DNA of 64,000 nt, taken from the NCBI GenBank assembly GCA_947503765.1, contig CANNFA010000004.1:186001-250000 (forward strand), given 5' to 3'. Every line of letters begins with the position of its first letter. Positions within the stretch are counted from its first letter, which is position 1. The translations under genes were made by a program, and so were the position numbers. Positions 1-8,920 of this stretch are shown here, piece after piece. Source of the stretch: an uncultured Paracoccaceae bacterium. GTDB lineage: Bacteria > Pseudomonadota > Alphaproteobacteria > Rhodobacterales > Rhodobacteraceae. The notes beneath the pieces were generated by a model that saw only the letters and a program-made list of their open reading frames with translations, did not search any database and was not told where the DNA came from.

Positions 1-238
1 GGTGAATGACCGAGGCGACCCGTTCGCCGAAATCGGCGCGCAGCGTCTGCATCGCAAGCGTCATCGAGGCGTCATCGGTCAGATCCGCTTCGATCGTCGG
101 GAAGGGTTCGGTTCCATCGACCGAAAGCTCCAGCCCGACAACGCGGTAGGCATCCGACAGAACCTTGCCCAGCCGGCGGCCGATATGTCCGCCCGCGCCG
201 GTAATGACCACAACTGGTTTCTCGGTCGTTTCGGTCAT
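1..238 (-). CDS. NAD(P)-dependent epimerase/dehydratase (N-terminal part, cut by window edge)
   Basis: Only the first 79 codons lie in the window; the gene runs off the left edge. The start is the ATG at 238, preceded by GAGG six bases upstream on the minus strand. The protein opens with a strand and then the dinucleotide-binding loop GAGGHIG at about residues 14-20, the Gly-rich Rossmann motif of extended short-chain dehydrogenases and nucleotide-sugar epimerases. An acidic EADL/TDD stretch follows near residue 50, as in that superfamily. The substrate cannot be told from this fragment. It is divergent from hslU, with 134 bp between them. Confidence 0.75.
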   Translation of the reverse strand, partial: MTETTEKPVVVITGAGGHIGRRLGKVLSDAYRVVGLELSVDGTEPFPTIEADLTDDASMTLAMQTLRADFGERVASVIH

Positions 239-317
239 TGGTGCCCTCGTTGTGCGTTCCCTACGAGGATAAGCGCACGAGGACAGCGCCGGGTTCCGTG
301 CATTGCCGCGCGGGCCT

Positions 318-346
318 CTTGGATTGACCCCGCAGATGGCCTAGAT
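318..346 (+). promoter_or_regulatory. possible heat-shock (RpoH-type) promoter of hslU
   Basis: CTTG at 318-321 is followed after 18 bases by CCTAGAT at 340-346, resembling the CTTG / C(C,T)TATNT boxes of alphaproteobacterial sigma-32 promoters. It would start RNA about 20 bases before hslU, a heat-shock gene in other bacteria. The match to the -10 box is imperfect, so this is a tentative call. Confidence 0.3.
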
Positions 347-372
347 GCCGCGGAACATCGGAAGGAACACGC

Positions 373-1680
373 ATGACCGACCTGACCCCGCGAGAGATCG
401 TCAGCGAGCTGGACCGCTTCATCATCGGCCAGAAGGACGCCAAGCGCGCCGTGGCCGTTGCGCTGCGCAATCGCTGGCGGCGCAAGCAGCTGTCGGACGA
501 GCTGCGCGACGAGGTTTATCCCAAGAACATCCTGATGATCGGGCCCACCGGCGTCGGCAAGACCGAGATTTCGCGGCGGCTGGCAAAGCTGGCGCGCGCG
601 CCGTTCATCAAGGTCGAAGCGACCAAGTTCACCGAGGTCGGCTATGTCGGGCGCGACGTGGAACAGATCGTGCGAGACCTGATGGACACCGCCATCGCGC
701 AAACCCGCGAGCACATGCGCGAGCAGGTCAAGAGTTCGGCGCACGAGGCTGCCGAGGAACGGGTGATCGCCGCCATCGCCGGGGAAAATGCCCGCGAGCA
801 GACCCGCGAGATGTTTCGCGGCAAGCTGAAGCGCGGCGAGCTGGACGACACCGTGATCGAGCTTGATCTTGCCGACAGCTCGAACCCGATGGCGTCGATG
901 GAAATTCCCGGCCAGCCGGGCCAGCAGATGGGCATGATGAACCTGGGCGACCTGTTCGGCAAGGCGTTCGGTGGGCGCACCGTTCGCAAGAAGATGACCG
1001 TTGCCGAAAGCTACGAGGCGCTGATCAGCGAGGAAGCTGACAAGCTGCTGGACGACGAGGCGGTAAAAGCCGCCGCGCTGGAAGCGGTGGAGCAGAACGG
1101 CATCGTGTTCCTCGACGAGATCGACAAGGTCTGCGCCAAGTCCGACACGCGCGGCGGCGATGTCAGCCGCGAAGGCGTGCAGCGCGATCTGCTGCCGCTG
1201 ATCGAGGGCACGGTGGTCAGCACGAAACACGGGCCGGTTCACACCGACCATATCCTGTTCATCGCCTCGGGCGCGTTCCACATCGCCAAGCCGTCGGATT
1301 TGCTGCCCGAATTGCAGGGGCGGCTGCCGATCCGGGTGGAACTGCGCGCCCTGACCGAAGAAGATTTCGTGCGCATCCTGACCGAGACCGACAACGCGCT
1401 GACCCGGCAATATGCCGCGCTCATGGCGACCGAAGAGGTGAGCGTCAGCTTTACCGAGGACGGGATCGCGGCGTTGGCCAAGATCGCGGCGGACGTCAAC
1501 CAGAGCGTCGAGAATATCGGGGCGCGCAGGCTCTATACCGTGATGGAACGGGTATTCGAGGAGCTGAGCTTTCACGCGCCGGACCGGCAGGGCGATAGCG
1601 TTTCCGTGGATGCGGATTTCGTCGAGAAGAACCTGGGCGAGCTGACCCGCTCGGTCGATGTGAGCAGGTACGTCCTGTAG
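373..1680 (+). CDS. hslU: ATP-dependent protease ATPase subunit HslU (ClpY)
   Basis: HslU is the hexameric AAA+ unfoldase that feeds substrates to the HslV peptidase in the cytoplasm. The 435-residue length is normal. Walker A is GPTGVGKT at residues 57-64, Walker B is FLDE at 246-249, and a long variable I-domain lies between them. The sensor/arginine region [10 protein letters not shown] is present, and the C-terminus VSRYVL resembles the conserved tail that docks into HslV. The ATG is preceded by GGAAGGA. No hslV lies between this gene and the divergent epimerase, so the protease partner must be encoded elsewhere, possibly just beyond the left edge. Confidence 0.97.
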   Translation: MTDLTPREIVSELDRFIIGQKDAKRAVAVALRNRWRRKQLSDELRDEVYPKNILMIGPTGVGKTEISRRLAKLARAPFIKVEATKFTEVGYVGRDVEQIVRDLMDTAIAQTREHMREQVKSSAHEAAEERVIAAIAGENAREQTREMFRGKLKRGELDDTVIELDLADSSNPMASMEIPGQPGQQMGMMNLGDLFGKAFGGRTVRKKMTVAESYEALISEEADKLLDDEAVKAAALEAVEQNGIVFLDEIDKVCAKSDTRGGDVSREGVQRDLLPLIEGTVVSTKHGPVHTDHILFIASGAFHIAKPSDLLPELQGRLPIRVELRALTEEDFVRILTETDNALTRQYAALMATEEVSVSFTEDGIAALAKIAADVNQSVENIGARRLYTVMERVFEELSFHAPDRQGDSVSVDADFVEKNLGELTRSVDVSRYVL

Positions 1681-1774
1681 CGGGCCGATGCGCGGCCTGT
1701 CCGGTCACATAACGTGATTGGAATGGCCGCGCCCGGCCCTATATCGTGATCCCGCAGCCAAGGGTGCCGGTCCA

Positions 1775-2863
1775 TTGCGTCATTTTTTCGTTTTTTCCTT
1801 CGTTATCGTTCTTGCCGCCTGCGCGCCGCGCGCCAAGCTGATTTTCGCTCCCGATCTGGTGACATCGCTGCCCAGCCGGTCGGTTTTCGTCGCGACCACC
1901 CGCGCGATCGAGGGGTCGAGTTTCGGCGCCGGCCGGTCGCCTGCGCCGGTCTACCTGAATTACGACATCACGATCCCGCCAGAGCGTGCGTCCGGCGACA
2001 TTCCGTTTCCGAAGGCGGAAATCGACCCGAACCGGCAGTTCATCGTCAAGGGGCGGTCGCTGTACCCGACGCGCGAGGCGTTTCGGTCACGCCTGAGCGG
2101 GGCGCTGGCCCGGAACAGCGAAGGGCGCGAGGCGATCGTCTATATCCATGGGTTCAACAACACGTTCGACGAGGGGCTGTTGCGGATCGCGCAGCTGACC
2201 GAGGATTTCGGCCTGATCGGCGTGCCGGTGCATTATTCCTGGCCCAGCGCGGCGAATGTGCTGGGCTATGCCTATGACCGGGATTCGGTGCTGTTCGCCC
2301 GTGATGGTCTGGACCAGCTGATCACCGATCTTCGTCGCGCCGGCGCGCGCAACGTGATCCTCGTTGCCCATTCGGTCGGCTCGCAACTGGTGATGGAGGT
2401 TCTGCGCCAGCGCGATATCGAGACCCCCGGATCGGTCGCACGGGATATCGACGGGGTCGCACTGATCTCGCCCGATATCGACATCGACCTGTTTCGCGCC
2501 CAGGCGCGCCGGATCGCTTCGCTGCCGGACCCGTTCGGCATCTTCGTGTCAAAGCGCGACCGGGCCCTGTCGCTGTCGGCGCGGCTGACCGGGCAAAGGG
2601 ACCGGCTGGGCAATGCCAGTGCGGGCGAGGTGGCCGACCTGAACGTGACGGTCATCGACGTGACCAACTTCTCGACCGGGGCCGGGCATTTCACCGTGGG
2701 CGATTCCGCCGTGCTGACCTCGATCTTCAGGAATGCCGGCAATTTCGAGGCCGCGTTCCGGGGCGACAGCGCGGGGCGGACGGGCCTTTTCCAGGGCACG
2801 GTGCTGACCGTGCAGAACGCGACAGAGATCATTCTGTCGCCGGTGACCGTCCTGACCCAGTAA
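1775..2863 (+). CDS. alpha/beta hydrolase lipoprotein (DUF900/COG4782 type)
   Basis: The protein is a predicted outer or periplasmic lipoprotein with an alpha/beta hydrolase fold. From the TTG at 1775 it begins with a hydrophobic signal ending in a lipobox VLAAC, and AAGGG stands 10 bases upstream. An ATG at 1718 in the same frame would put about 19 extra residues before the signal, which is less likely. The oxyanion motif IYIHGFNNTF and the nucleophile elbow AHSVGS (the Gly-X-Ser-X-Gly equivalent) match the DUF900 family, whose natural substrates are unknown. A D-containing segment ALISPDIDID follows. It lies between hslU and an MFS gene in the same direction. Confidence 0.8.
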   Translation: MRHFFVFSFVIVLAACAPRAKLIFAPDLVTSLPSRSVFVATTRAIEGSSFGAGRSPAPVYLNYDITIPPERASGDIPFPKAEIDPNRQFIVKGRSLYPTREAFRSRLSGALARNSEGREAIVYIHGFNNTFDEGLLRIAQLTEDFGLIGVPVHYSWPSAANVLGYAYDRDSVLFARDGLDQLITDLRRAGARNVILVAHSVGSQLVMEVLRQRDIETPGSVARDIDGVALISPDIDIDLFRAQARRIASLPDPFGIFVSKRDRALSLSARLTGQRDRLGNASAGEVADLNVTVIDVTNFSTGAGHFTVGDSAVLTSIFRNAGNFEAAFRGDSAGRTGLFQGTVLTVQNATEIILSPVTVLTQ

Positions 2864-2887
2864 AGCCGCTTTCAGGGCTTTCCTTTT
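2862..2887 (+). terminator. weak intrinsic terminator candidate
   Basis: AAAGCC at 2862-2867 pairs with GGCTTT at 2876-2881 across an 8-base loop, followed by CCTTTT. It starts within the stop codon of the hydrolase gene. The stem is short, so termination may be partial. Confidence 0.35.
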
Positions 2888-2915
2888 CCCGCCAACAGGG
2901 CGACGTAGGGACGCC

Positions 2916-4139
2916 ATGACCCTGCTTCGTTTTGTCCGCGACAACGCGCCGTTCCTGGCGGCCGGTGCGATCCTGACATTCTGTTCGAGTTTCGGACAGA
3001 CGTTTTTCGTGTCGATCTTTGCCGGCCGCATCATGGGGGCCTACGGGTTGTCGGATGGCGAATGGGGCGCGATCTATTCGCTGGCAACAATGGTCTCGGC
3101 CGGGGTCATGCTATGGGCGGGGGCGCTGACCGATACCGTCCGGGTACGGATACTGGGGCCGGCCGCGCTTGCCCTGCTGGCGGTGGCCAGCCTTGCAATG
3201 GCGGCGTCCACGGCAGTCTGGACACTGATCCTGACGATCTTTTTCCTGCGGTTCCTTGGACAGGGCATGATAACCCACATCGCCTTTGTCGCCATGGCGC
3301 GGTGGTTCGTGGTCACGCGCGGGCGCGCCGTTTCGATCGCCGCGATGGGGCAATCCATCGGCGAGGCCATTTTGCCGGTGGGCTTCGTTGCGCTGATGGC
3401 CGTCTATGACTGGCGGATGCTGTGGGTGGCAAGCGCGCTGGTACCGCTGGCCGCCATCCCGTTCATTCGGAAATTCCTGCGGTTGGAGCGTACTCCGCAA
3501 TCCATTTCGGCCGACAATCCGTCGCCGGGGATGGGCGGGCATCACTGGACCCGCGGCGATGCCCTGCGGCATCCGCTGTTCTGGCTGCTCGTGCCCGCGC
3601 TGCTTGGCCCGCCCGCCTTTGGCACCGCATTCTTCTTTCAGCAGGTGCATTTCGCCCGCATCAAGGGCTGGGAACATGTGGAGCTTGTCGCGCTGTTCCC
3701 GATCTACACGCTGACCGCGATGGCCACGATCTTTGCCACCGGCGCGCTGATCGACCGGGTCGGGGCCGGCCGTTTGCTTATCTTCTACCAGGTGCCGCTG
3801 GCGCTGTTCTTCATGTTCATGCCATGGGTCGACAGCCTGGCGCTCGCCGCGCTTACGATGGTGCTGATGGGTATCTCGCAGGGTGCGCAGAATCCGATCC
3901 TAACGGGGTTCGGCGCCGAATTCTACGGCACCCGGCACCTTGGCGCGATTCGCTCGGCGGTGACGGCGGTGATGGTGCTCGGCTCCGCGCTGGGGCCGGG
4001 GCTGACCGGCTGGCTGATCGACCGCGGCATGGATTTCGTCGAACAGATGCCCTACATCGCCGCCTATCACGTCGCAACGTCGGTATTGGTCCTGATCGGC
4101 ATCCTGCGGGCGCGTAGAACCCTACCGGCGGCGGCGTAG
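2916..4139 (+). CDS. major facilitator superfamily transporter
   Basis: A 407-residue polytopic inner-membrane protein with about 12 hydrophobic segments in two halves, split by a hydrophilic loop near residues 190-215. A motif-A-like segment GALTDTVRVR follows the second transmembrane helix, as in MFS carriers, and GALIDRVGAGR in the second half repeats it. The family moves small solutes by proton or anion exchange; the substrate is not evident. The start has TAGGGA upstream. The last 18 bases overlap the 3' end of the convergent smr gene, and the gene may be cotranscribed with the upstream hydrolase. Confidence 0.88.
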   Translation: MTLLRFVRDNAPFLAAGAILTFCSSFGQTFFVSIFAGRIMGAYGLSDGEWGAIYSLATMVSAGVMLWAGALTDTVRVRILGPAALALLAVASLAMAASTAVWTLILTIFFLRFLGQGMITHIAFVAMARWFVVTRGRAVSIAAMGQSIGEAILPVGFVALMAVYDWRMLWVASALVPLAAIPFIRKFLRLERTPQSISADNPSPGMGGHHWTRGDALRHPLFWLLVPALLGPPAFGTAFFFQQVHFARIKGWEHVELVALFPIYTLTAMATIFATGALIDRVGAGRLLIFYQVPLALFFMFMPWVDSLALAALTMVLMGISQGAQNPILTGFGAEFYGTRHLGAIRSAVTAVMVLGSALGPGLTGWLIDRGMDFVEQMPYIAAYHVATSVLVLIGILRARRTLPAAA

Positions 4140-4718
4140 ATAGACGTAATAGGCGCCTGTACCGCCGTGTTTCAGGTGCGCCTCGGCGACCTGCAAAACC
4201 ATTGCGGACAATGGCGGGGTTTGCAGCCAGTGCGGCACCTGATGTTTCAGGATACCGCGCCGCTGCGGGATCGGGCCGTCATCGCCGCCATTTCGCCCCT
4301 TGCCGGTGATGACAAGGACCAGGCGGCGATCCTGCGCGTGGGCAGTCTGGATGAACCGCGTCAGCGCGGGATGGGCGCGGTGCAGCGTCATGCCGTGCAG
4401 GTCGATCCGCGCCTCGGGCACGAGCTTACCGCGTTTCATGCGGGCAAAGCTCTTGCGGTCCATCGTCACCGGCGCGGCGGCGACATGTGCGCCGATGGGC
4501 GGGGCCAGATCGTGCGGCCGCGCCGTCTCGATGCGGGTCTGGCCGATACGAAAGGACGGAAGCGGGTCTTGGGACGGCCTGGGAGAGTCCGGCTTCTTGG
4601 CCGGGAGGGCCGGCTTCTGCGCTTTGCGAGCCGGGTGCATCGGGACCGCCTGCTGTGCGACCTCTTTCCACAACGCGTTTTCCTCGGCGGTCAGGTGGCG
4701 GGGTTTCCGCCGCCTCAT
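4122..4718 (-). CDS. Smr (small MutS-related) domain protein
   Basis: A 198-residue protein with a basic, proline-rich N-terminal half and a C-terminal Smr domain. The hallmark motifs are IDLHGMT near residue 103, ITGKGRNGGDD near 140 and the terminal HGGTGAYYVYLRR. Smr domains bind or nick branched DNA or RNA; the cellular role of stand-alone versions in this group is unclear. Its ATG overlaps the stop codon of mltA by four bases (ATGA), so it is translationally coupled as the last gene of the Tim44-mltA-smr operon. The 3' end overlaps the convergent MFS gene. Confidence 0.9.
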   Translation of the reverse strand: MRRRKPRHLTAEENALWKEVAQQAVPMHPARKAQKPALPAKKPDSPRPSQDPLPSFRIGQTRIETARPHDLAPPIGAHVAAAPVTMDRKSFARMKRGKLVPEARIDLHGMTLHRAHPALTRFIQTAHAQDRRLVLVITGKGRNGGDDGPIPQRRGILKHQVPHWLQTPPLSAMVLQVAEAHLKHGGTGAYYVYLRRRR

Positions 4719-5749
4719 CCCTGCCCCTCGGAAGCGAGCGCATAGGCGCGCTGGATCGGCATCAGCACGACCATACGTCCCGGATCGCGGGTCTTGCCGG
4801 CATCCAGCCCCGCCGCGGCGCCGGTGCCAAAGAAGATATCCGCGCGCTGCGCGCCCTTGATCACCGATCCGGTATCCTGCGCGATCATCAGTCGGCGCAT
4901 CGGTGTGTCGCCGCCCTTTTCGATCCAGACCGGCGCGCCAAGCTTGACGAATGCCGGATCGACCGCAATCGAGCGCATGGCGGTGATCGACCGGTTCATC
5001 GCGCCAAGCGGCCCCTCGTCGGCCGGCACCTGCGACACCTCGCGAAAGAACACGTAGGACGGGTTGTGCCAGAGCAGCTCGCGCCCCGCCTCGGGGTTGC
5101 GCTTGACCCAGTTGCGGATCACCTGCGCCGAGACCTGGTGCACGTTGTAAACGCCGCGCCGCACCAGTTCGGTGCCGATGGAACGGTAATCGTGACCGTT
5201 CTTGTCAGCATATCCAACGCGCAGATAACTGCCATCCTCGAACCGGACGCGGCCCGACCCCTGGATATGCAGAAAGAACAGGTCCACCGGGTCGTCGACC
5301 CACGCGATTTCCAGCCCCTGACCGTCCAGCACGCCGTCCTGCTCTATCTGCCGGCGGGTGTAGTAAAGCTGGCCGTTCAGGTCAGCAGGTTTGGAATAGA
5401 GCGGATAGCGGTATTTGCCTGTCCGCGTTCGCGCGCCGTTCAGTTCAGGCTCGAAATAGCCGGTGAACAGCGCCGGTGTGCCGTTCTCGATGAGAACCGG
5501 GCGAAAGAACAACTCGAAGAAGGTGCGGGCGTTCTTCTGGTTGGTGGCCAGCGCGCAAAGTGACAGCCAGTCGGGATCGCGCATGTCGGTGCAGGTTTCC
5601 CTGAACACCTGAAGCGCGGCTTCCTGGTTGTCGTTTTCCCAGCCGCGCAGCTCGTCGAAATCGAGAACGGAATAGGTTGCATCCTGCGCCCATGCGGGCG
5701 CTGCCACGACCAGCGCGGCAGCCATCGCAAGCGCGGGCGCCGCGCGCAT
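4715..5749 (-). CDS. mltA: membrane-bound lytic murein transglycosylase A
   Basis: MltA cleaves peptidoglycan glycan strands, forming 1,6-anhydro-muropeptides. The protein starts with a signal peptide ending AAPAWAQ; there is no lipobox cysteine, so it looks periplasmic rather than lipid-anchored. The MltA barrel has FTGYFEPELNGAR and FFLHIQGSGRVRF, and the 3D domain near the C-terminus has AQDTGSVIKGAQRADIFFG with the expected catalytic aspartate. The ATG at 5749 was chosen over a TTG one codon upstream; it overlaps the Tim44 stop as TGATG. In Rhodobacterales this gene commonly sits next to Tim44 and smr. Confidence 0.95.
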   Translation of the reverse strand: MRAAPALAMAAALVVAAPAWAQDATYSVLDFDELRGWENDNQEAALQVFRETCTDMRDPDWLSLCALATNQKNARTFFELFFRPVLIENGTPALFTGYFEPELNGARTRTGKYRYPLYSKPADLNGQLYYTRRQIEQDGVLDGQGLEIAWVDDPVDLFFLHIQGSGRVRFEDGSYLRVGYADKNGHDYRSIGTELVRRGVYNVHQVSAQVIRNWVKRNPEAGRELLWHNPSYVFFREVSQVPADEGPLGAMNRSITAMRSIAVDPAFVKLGAPVWIEKGGDTPMRRLMIAQDTGSVIKGAQRADIFFGTGAAAGLDAGKTRDPGRMVVLMPIQRAYALASEGQG

Positions 5750-6408
5750 CAATCGCCCGTGGCGACCAGTTTCCAGTTGGGATCGTTCACACCCATGACG
5801 CGGGCAAACGTCCAGCTGTCCTTCTGGCGCTTGATCTGGTTCGGGTCACCCTCGATGATCTCACCGGCGGCATTGCGCACGGCAGAGGTCAGCTCGGCCA
5901 CGAAGCGCACGGTTATCTCGGCTTCCTGGGTGTCGCGGTCGAAATGCGCGTCGGAAAGGGCGACTTCACGGACCCCGGCGAAATTCGCCTCGATCGTCAG
6001 GCCCTGATCTTCCCGCTCGCCGATCACGTCGACGAAGGTCTGATGCACATCGTCGCCCAGGAACGGCGCGATCTGTTCGATCTCCCCGCTTTCGAAGGCC
6101 ATGAGGATCATCTCGTAGGCGCCGCGCGCGCCCTGCAGGAACTCGGTCACGGAAAAGCCGGGCTCCACCAGCTTCATCGCGGCCAGCGCATGCGCCTCTT
6201 CCGAGTCTTCCTCGACATGGTCGGTGATGTCGCGGTCGGGGCCGCCTTCGATCACCTCGAATTCGGGCGCCTGACGGCGCTGCTGGTCGGGAAGCGGCGC
6301 GGGCGGTTTCTCGAACCCTTCACGGGTTCCGAGCACACTGCGCAGACGCAGAATCAGGAAAACCGCGATGCCGGCGAGAACAAGCAGTTGGATGATGGCG
6401 GAGCTCAT
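5749..6408 (-). CDS. Tim44/TimA-family membrane protein
   Basis: A 219-residue protein with one N-terminal transmembrane helix (SSAIIQLLVLAGIAVFLILRL) and a Tim44-like C-terminal domain. An acidic linker holds EVIEGGPDRDITDHVEEDSEE, followed by FLQGARGAYEMILMAF, typical of the bacterial Tim44 family. Bacterial members are thought to act at the inner membrane, but their role is not settled. The ATG at 6408 is preceded by GAAAGAGGT on the minus strand, much better than the longer in-frame start. First gene of the operon with mltA and smr, and divergent from fxsA. Confidence 0.88.
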   Translation of the reverse strand: MSSAIIQLLVLAGIAVFLILRLRSVLGTREGFEKPPAPLPDQQRRQAPEFEVIEGGPDRDITDHVEEDSEEAHALAAMKLVEPGFSVTEFLQGARGAYEMILMAFESGEIEQIAPFLGDDVHQTFVDVIGEREDQGLTIEANFAGVREVALSDAHFDRDTQEAEITVRFVAELTSAVRNAAGEIIEGDPNQIKRQKDSWTFARVMGVNDPNWKLVATGD

Positions 6409-6517
6409 CGGACCTCTTTCATGGATGCCAAATGTGGCAATCGGCGAACTTGGCTCATATGTAAGGTCTCGGGTGGGGCAAGTCCACCGCAGGACGACCG
6501 TGTCAAACGAGGATATC

Positions 6518-7000
6518 ATGTGGCTTTTCGGGCTTTTCGTCGCGGTTCCGCTGATCGAGATCGCATTGTTCATTCAAGTGGGCGGTCTGATCGGGCTGTG
6601 GCCGACGCTGGCGGTGGTCGTGATCACCGCGATCCTCGGGACCTGGCTGGTTCGGGCCCAGGGCGCGCAGGCGCTGCAGGAATTGAAGCAATCGTTCAAT
6701 GATCTGCGCGATCCGTCCGAGCCGTTGGCGCATGGGGCGATGATCCTGTTTTCGGGCGCGTTGCTGCTGACCCCCGGTTTCTTCACCGACGCGGTCGGCT
6801 TTGCGCTGTTGATCCCGCCGGTGCGCAAGACGGTGTTCAACTTTCTGCGACAGCGCATTCATGTACAATCTTTCGAGGTCCACGGCTCTCGGCCGCCGCA
6901 TCGCCGTGACGGGCGCGGACCCGTGATCGAGGGCGACTACGCCGATATCACGCCGCCCGAAGGCGGCAAGCCGGGCAATTCCGGCTGGACACGGCATTGA
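6518..7000 (+). CDS. fxsA: FxsA family membrane protein
   Basis: FxsA is a small inner-membrane protein, first known from suppression of phage T7 exclusion by the F plasmid. The 160-residue protein begins MWLFGLFVAVPLIEIALFIQVGG, the conserved family opening. Two more hydrophobic segments include the typical LLTPGFFTDAVGFALLIPPVR. The tail is hydrophilic and ends with an acidic DYADITPPEGG stretch. The ATG has GAGG six bases upstream, which decides the start over an in-frame GTG at 6503. It sits just upstream of secB, a common pairing in alphaproteobacteria. Confidence 0.92.
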   Translation: MWLFGLFVAVPLIEIALFIQVGGLIGLWPTLAVVVITAILGTWLVRAQGAQALQELKQSFNDLRDPSEPLAHGAMILFSGALLLTPGFFTDAVGFALLIPPVRKTVFNFLRQRIHVQSFEVHGSRPPHRRDGRGPVIEGDYADITPPEGGKPGNSGWTRH

Positions 7001-7057
7001 GGCCGGTTGACCTAGCTGTTAATTGGCTTTCAACCCATACACCTCAGGAGAACGACG

Positions 7058-7588
7058 ATGGCGGAGATTAGCGAGGTCAAACCGACCGCGAACGGCGAGG
7101 CCGGACAGACCCCGGCGCAACCGCAGATGCGGATCATGGCGCAGTTCATTCGGGATCTGTCCTTCGAGAACATCCTGTCCCAAAAGGGGATTTCCGGCGA
7201 CGTGAAACCGCAGGTGCAGGTGCAGGTCGCGCTGGACGCCAAACGGCGCGGCAACCCCAACCAGTACGAGGTGTCGACCAAGTACACGGTCAGCTCCAAG
7301 AACGAGGGGACCGACGACACGTTGTTCCTGCTGGAGCTGGATTATGCCGGGTTGTTCCTGATCGAGAACGTCCCGGATGAGCAGATGCATCCGTTCCTGA
7401 TGATCGAATGCCCGCGCATGCTGTTTCCCTTCGCACGCCGTGTCATCAGCGACATGACCCGTGACGGCGGCTTTCCGCCGGTGAACATGGACAATGTCGA
7501 TTTCGTCGGCATGTACCGCAAGCAGCTGGCGGCGCGGGCCGAGCAGCAGAAGGCCGAACAGCAGCAGGCGGATCAGAAGCCCAGCTGA
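7058..7588 (+). CDS. secB: protein-export chaperone SecB
   Basis: SecB is the tetrameric cytosolic chaperone that holds preproteins unfolded and hands them to SecA. The 176-residue protein contains the family core from IRDLSFENILSQ through LLELDYAGLFLIENV and IECPRMLFPFARRVISDMTRDGGFPPVNMDNVDF. The C-terminal tail is rich in Gln, Glu and Lys. An AGGAG lies 8 bases upstream of the ATG. SecA is encoded about 50 kb away at 57617. Confidence 0.97.
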   Translation: MAEISEVKPTANGEAGQTPAQPQMRIMAQFIRDLSFENILSQKGISGDVKPQVQVQVALDAKRRGNPNQYEVSTKYTVSSKNEGTDDTLFLLELDYAGLFLIENVPDEQMHPFLMIECPRMLFPFARRVISDMTRDGGFPPVNMDNVDFVGMYRKQLAARAEQQKAEQQQADQKPS

Positions 7589-7611
7589 GCCGCGTCAGCC
7601 GGCTGAATCGG

Positions 7612-7642
7612 GGCCGCCGCGCGATGGGTGTGGCGGCCTTTT
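7612..7642 (+). terminator. intrinsic terminator after secB
   Basis: GGCCGCC at 7612-7618 pairs with GGCGGCC at 7632-7638 across a 13-base loop, followed by TTTT. It lies in the 56-base gap between the convergent secB and dnaQ genes. The large loop lowers confidence. Confidence 0.55.
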
Positions 7643-7644
7643 CA

Positions 7645-8331
7645 TCAAGACTTCGCCCAGATCGCCCCCGGCCCCAGCGATTCGACGAATTGCGCGTGGG
7701 CCTTCGCCTCCGCCTCGGTGATCCGGGGCGGGAGCGGTTCGGGGCGCGGATAGGGCCGCCAGGCGGTTTGCGTGTCGGTGCCGGCCGTGGACGTGCCGCT
7801 TGCCAGCACCAGGCCGGGCTGGCGCCCGCCGATCAGCTCAAGATAGACCTCTGCCAGAATCTCGCTGTCGAGCAGCGCGCCGTGCAGCGTGCGCGAGGAA
7901 TTGTCGATCCCGAAGCGGCGGCACAACGCATCGAGTGACGCCGGAGAGCCGGGAAATTTCTTTCGCGCGATCGCCAGTGTGTCCACTGCGCGCGCCATCG
8001 GCAGTACCGGCCGCTTGATCCAGCCCAGTTCGGCATTCAGGAATTTCATGTCGAAACTGGCATTGTGGATGATGAGCTTTGCGTCACCGATGAAGTCGAG
8101 GAACGCGTCGCCGATCTGCGCGAAGCGCGGCTTGTCCGCCAGGAACTCGATGCTCAGCCCGTGAACCTTGAACGCGTCTTCGGGCATGTCGCGGTCAGGG
8201 TTGATGTACTGGTGATAGGTCTGGCCGGTGGGCATGTGGTTCCACAATTCCACCGCTCCGATCTCCACGATCCGGTCGCCGGTCTCGGGTTCAAACCCCG
8301 TCGTTTCGGTGTCGAGCACGATCTCGCGCAT
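7645..8331 (-). CDS. dnaQ: DNA polymerase III epsilon subunit (3'-5' proofreading exonuclease)
   Basis: DnaQ is the proofreading subunit of the replicative polymerase core. The 228-residue protein opens [12 protein letters not shown], containing the ExoI motif (Asp7, Glu9). ExoII is [13 protein letters not shown], and the ExoIII region is [21 protein letters not shown], so the metal-binding DEDDh set is present. The ATG at 8331 was chosen because translation from an upstream in-frame codon would add a basic, unconserved leader. Its first 41 bases overlap the 3' end of coaE, an unusually long overlap for this operon. Last gene of maf-aroE-coaE-dnaQ. Confidence 0.95.
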   Translation of the reverse strand: MREIVLDTETTGFEPETGDRIVEIGAVELWNHMPTGQTYHQYINPDRDMPEDAFKVHGLSIEFLADKPRFAQIGDAFLDFIGDAKLIIHNASFDMKFLNAELGWIKRPVLPMARAVDTLAIARKKFPGSPASLDALCRRFGIDNSSRTLHGALLDSEILAEVYLELIGGRQPGLVLASGTSTAGTDTQTAWRPYPRPEPLPPRITEAEAKAHAQFVESLGPGAIWAKS

Positions 8332-8920
8332 TGGCCTGCCTTCTGATCTGTTGCAAACAGGTTTGCACCTGAGCGCGCGCGCCTTCAAGGGTCAGGGTCT
8401 CGATCACATGATCCGCGCGGCGTCGTTTCTCGACATCCGGTGTCTGTTTGGCAAGAATAGTCTCGAACTGCTGCTCTGTCATGGTGCCGCGCGCCATCAC
8501 GCGTTCGCGCTGGATCTCGGGCGGCGCGGTCACGACAACGATGCTGTCCACCTGCCTGTCGGCGCCGGTTTCGAACAGCAGCGGAATATCCACAAGAACG
8601 ATGGCGGCGTCGGACCGGGCGATGAATTCTTCGCGGTCCGCGGCGACGAGGGGATGAACGACGGATTCGAGCCGGGTCAGCGCGCCGGGATCATCGGCAA
8701 TCCACGCCTTAAGGGCGGCGCGGTCAACGCCGTCCCGGGACACAGCCTTGGAGCAGAGCTTTCGGATCGGATCCGTCGCGGCGCCGCCCGGCGCATACAG
8801 GCGGCGCACCGCGGCGTCGGCATCCCAGACCGGAATGCCTTTCTCCGCGAACATCGCCGCCGTGGTGGACTTGCCCATCCCGATGGATCCGGTCAGGCCG
8901 ATGACGAACGGCCGGGTCAC
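8291..8920 (-). CDS. coaE: dephospho-CoA kinase
   Basis: CoaE phosphorylates dephospho-CoA in the last step of coenzyme A synthesis. The 209-residue protein has the P-loop [12 protein letters not shown] near residues 8-19, the substrate-binding [20 protein letters not shown] and DIPLLFETG, all typical of the family. It starts with GTG, whose bases overlap the aroE stop codon (GTGA), so translation is coupled. The basic C-terminus extends 41 bases into dnaQ. Confidence 0.95.
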   Translation of the reverse strand: MTRPFVIGLTGSIGMGKSTTAAMFAEKGIPVWDADAAVRRLYAPGGAATDPIRKLCSKAVSRDGVDRAALKAWIADDPGALTRLESVVHPLVAADREEFIARSDAAIVLVDIPLLFETGADRQVDSIVVVTAPPEIQRERVMARGTMTEQQFETILAKQTPDVEKRRRADHVIETLTLEGARAQVQTCLQQIRRQANARDRARHRNDGV

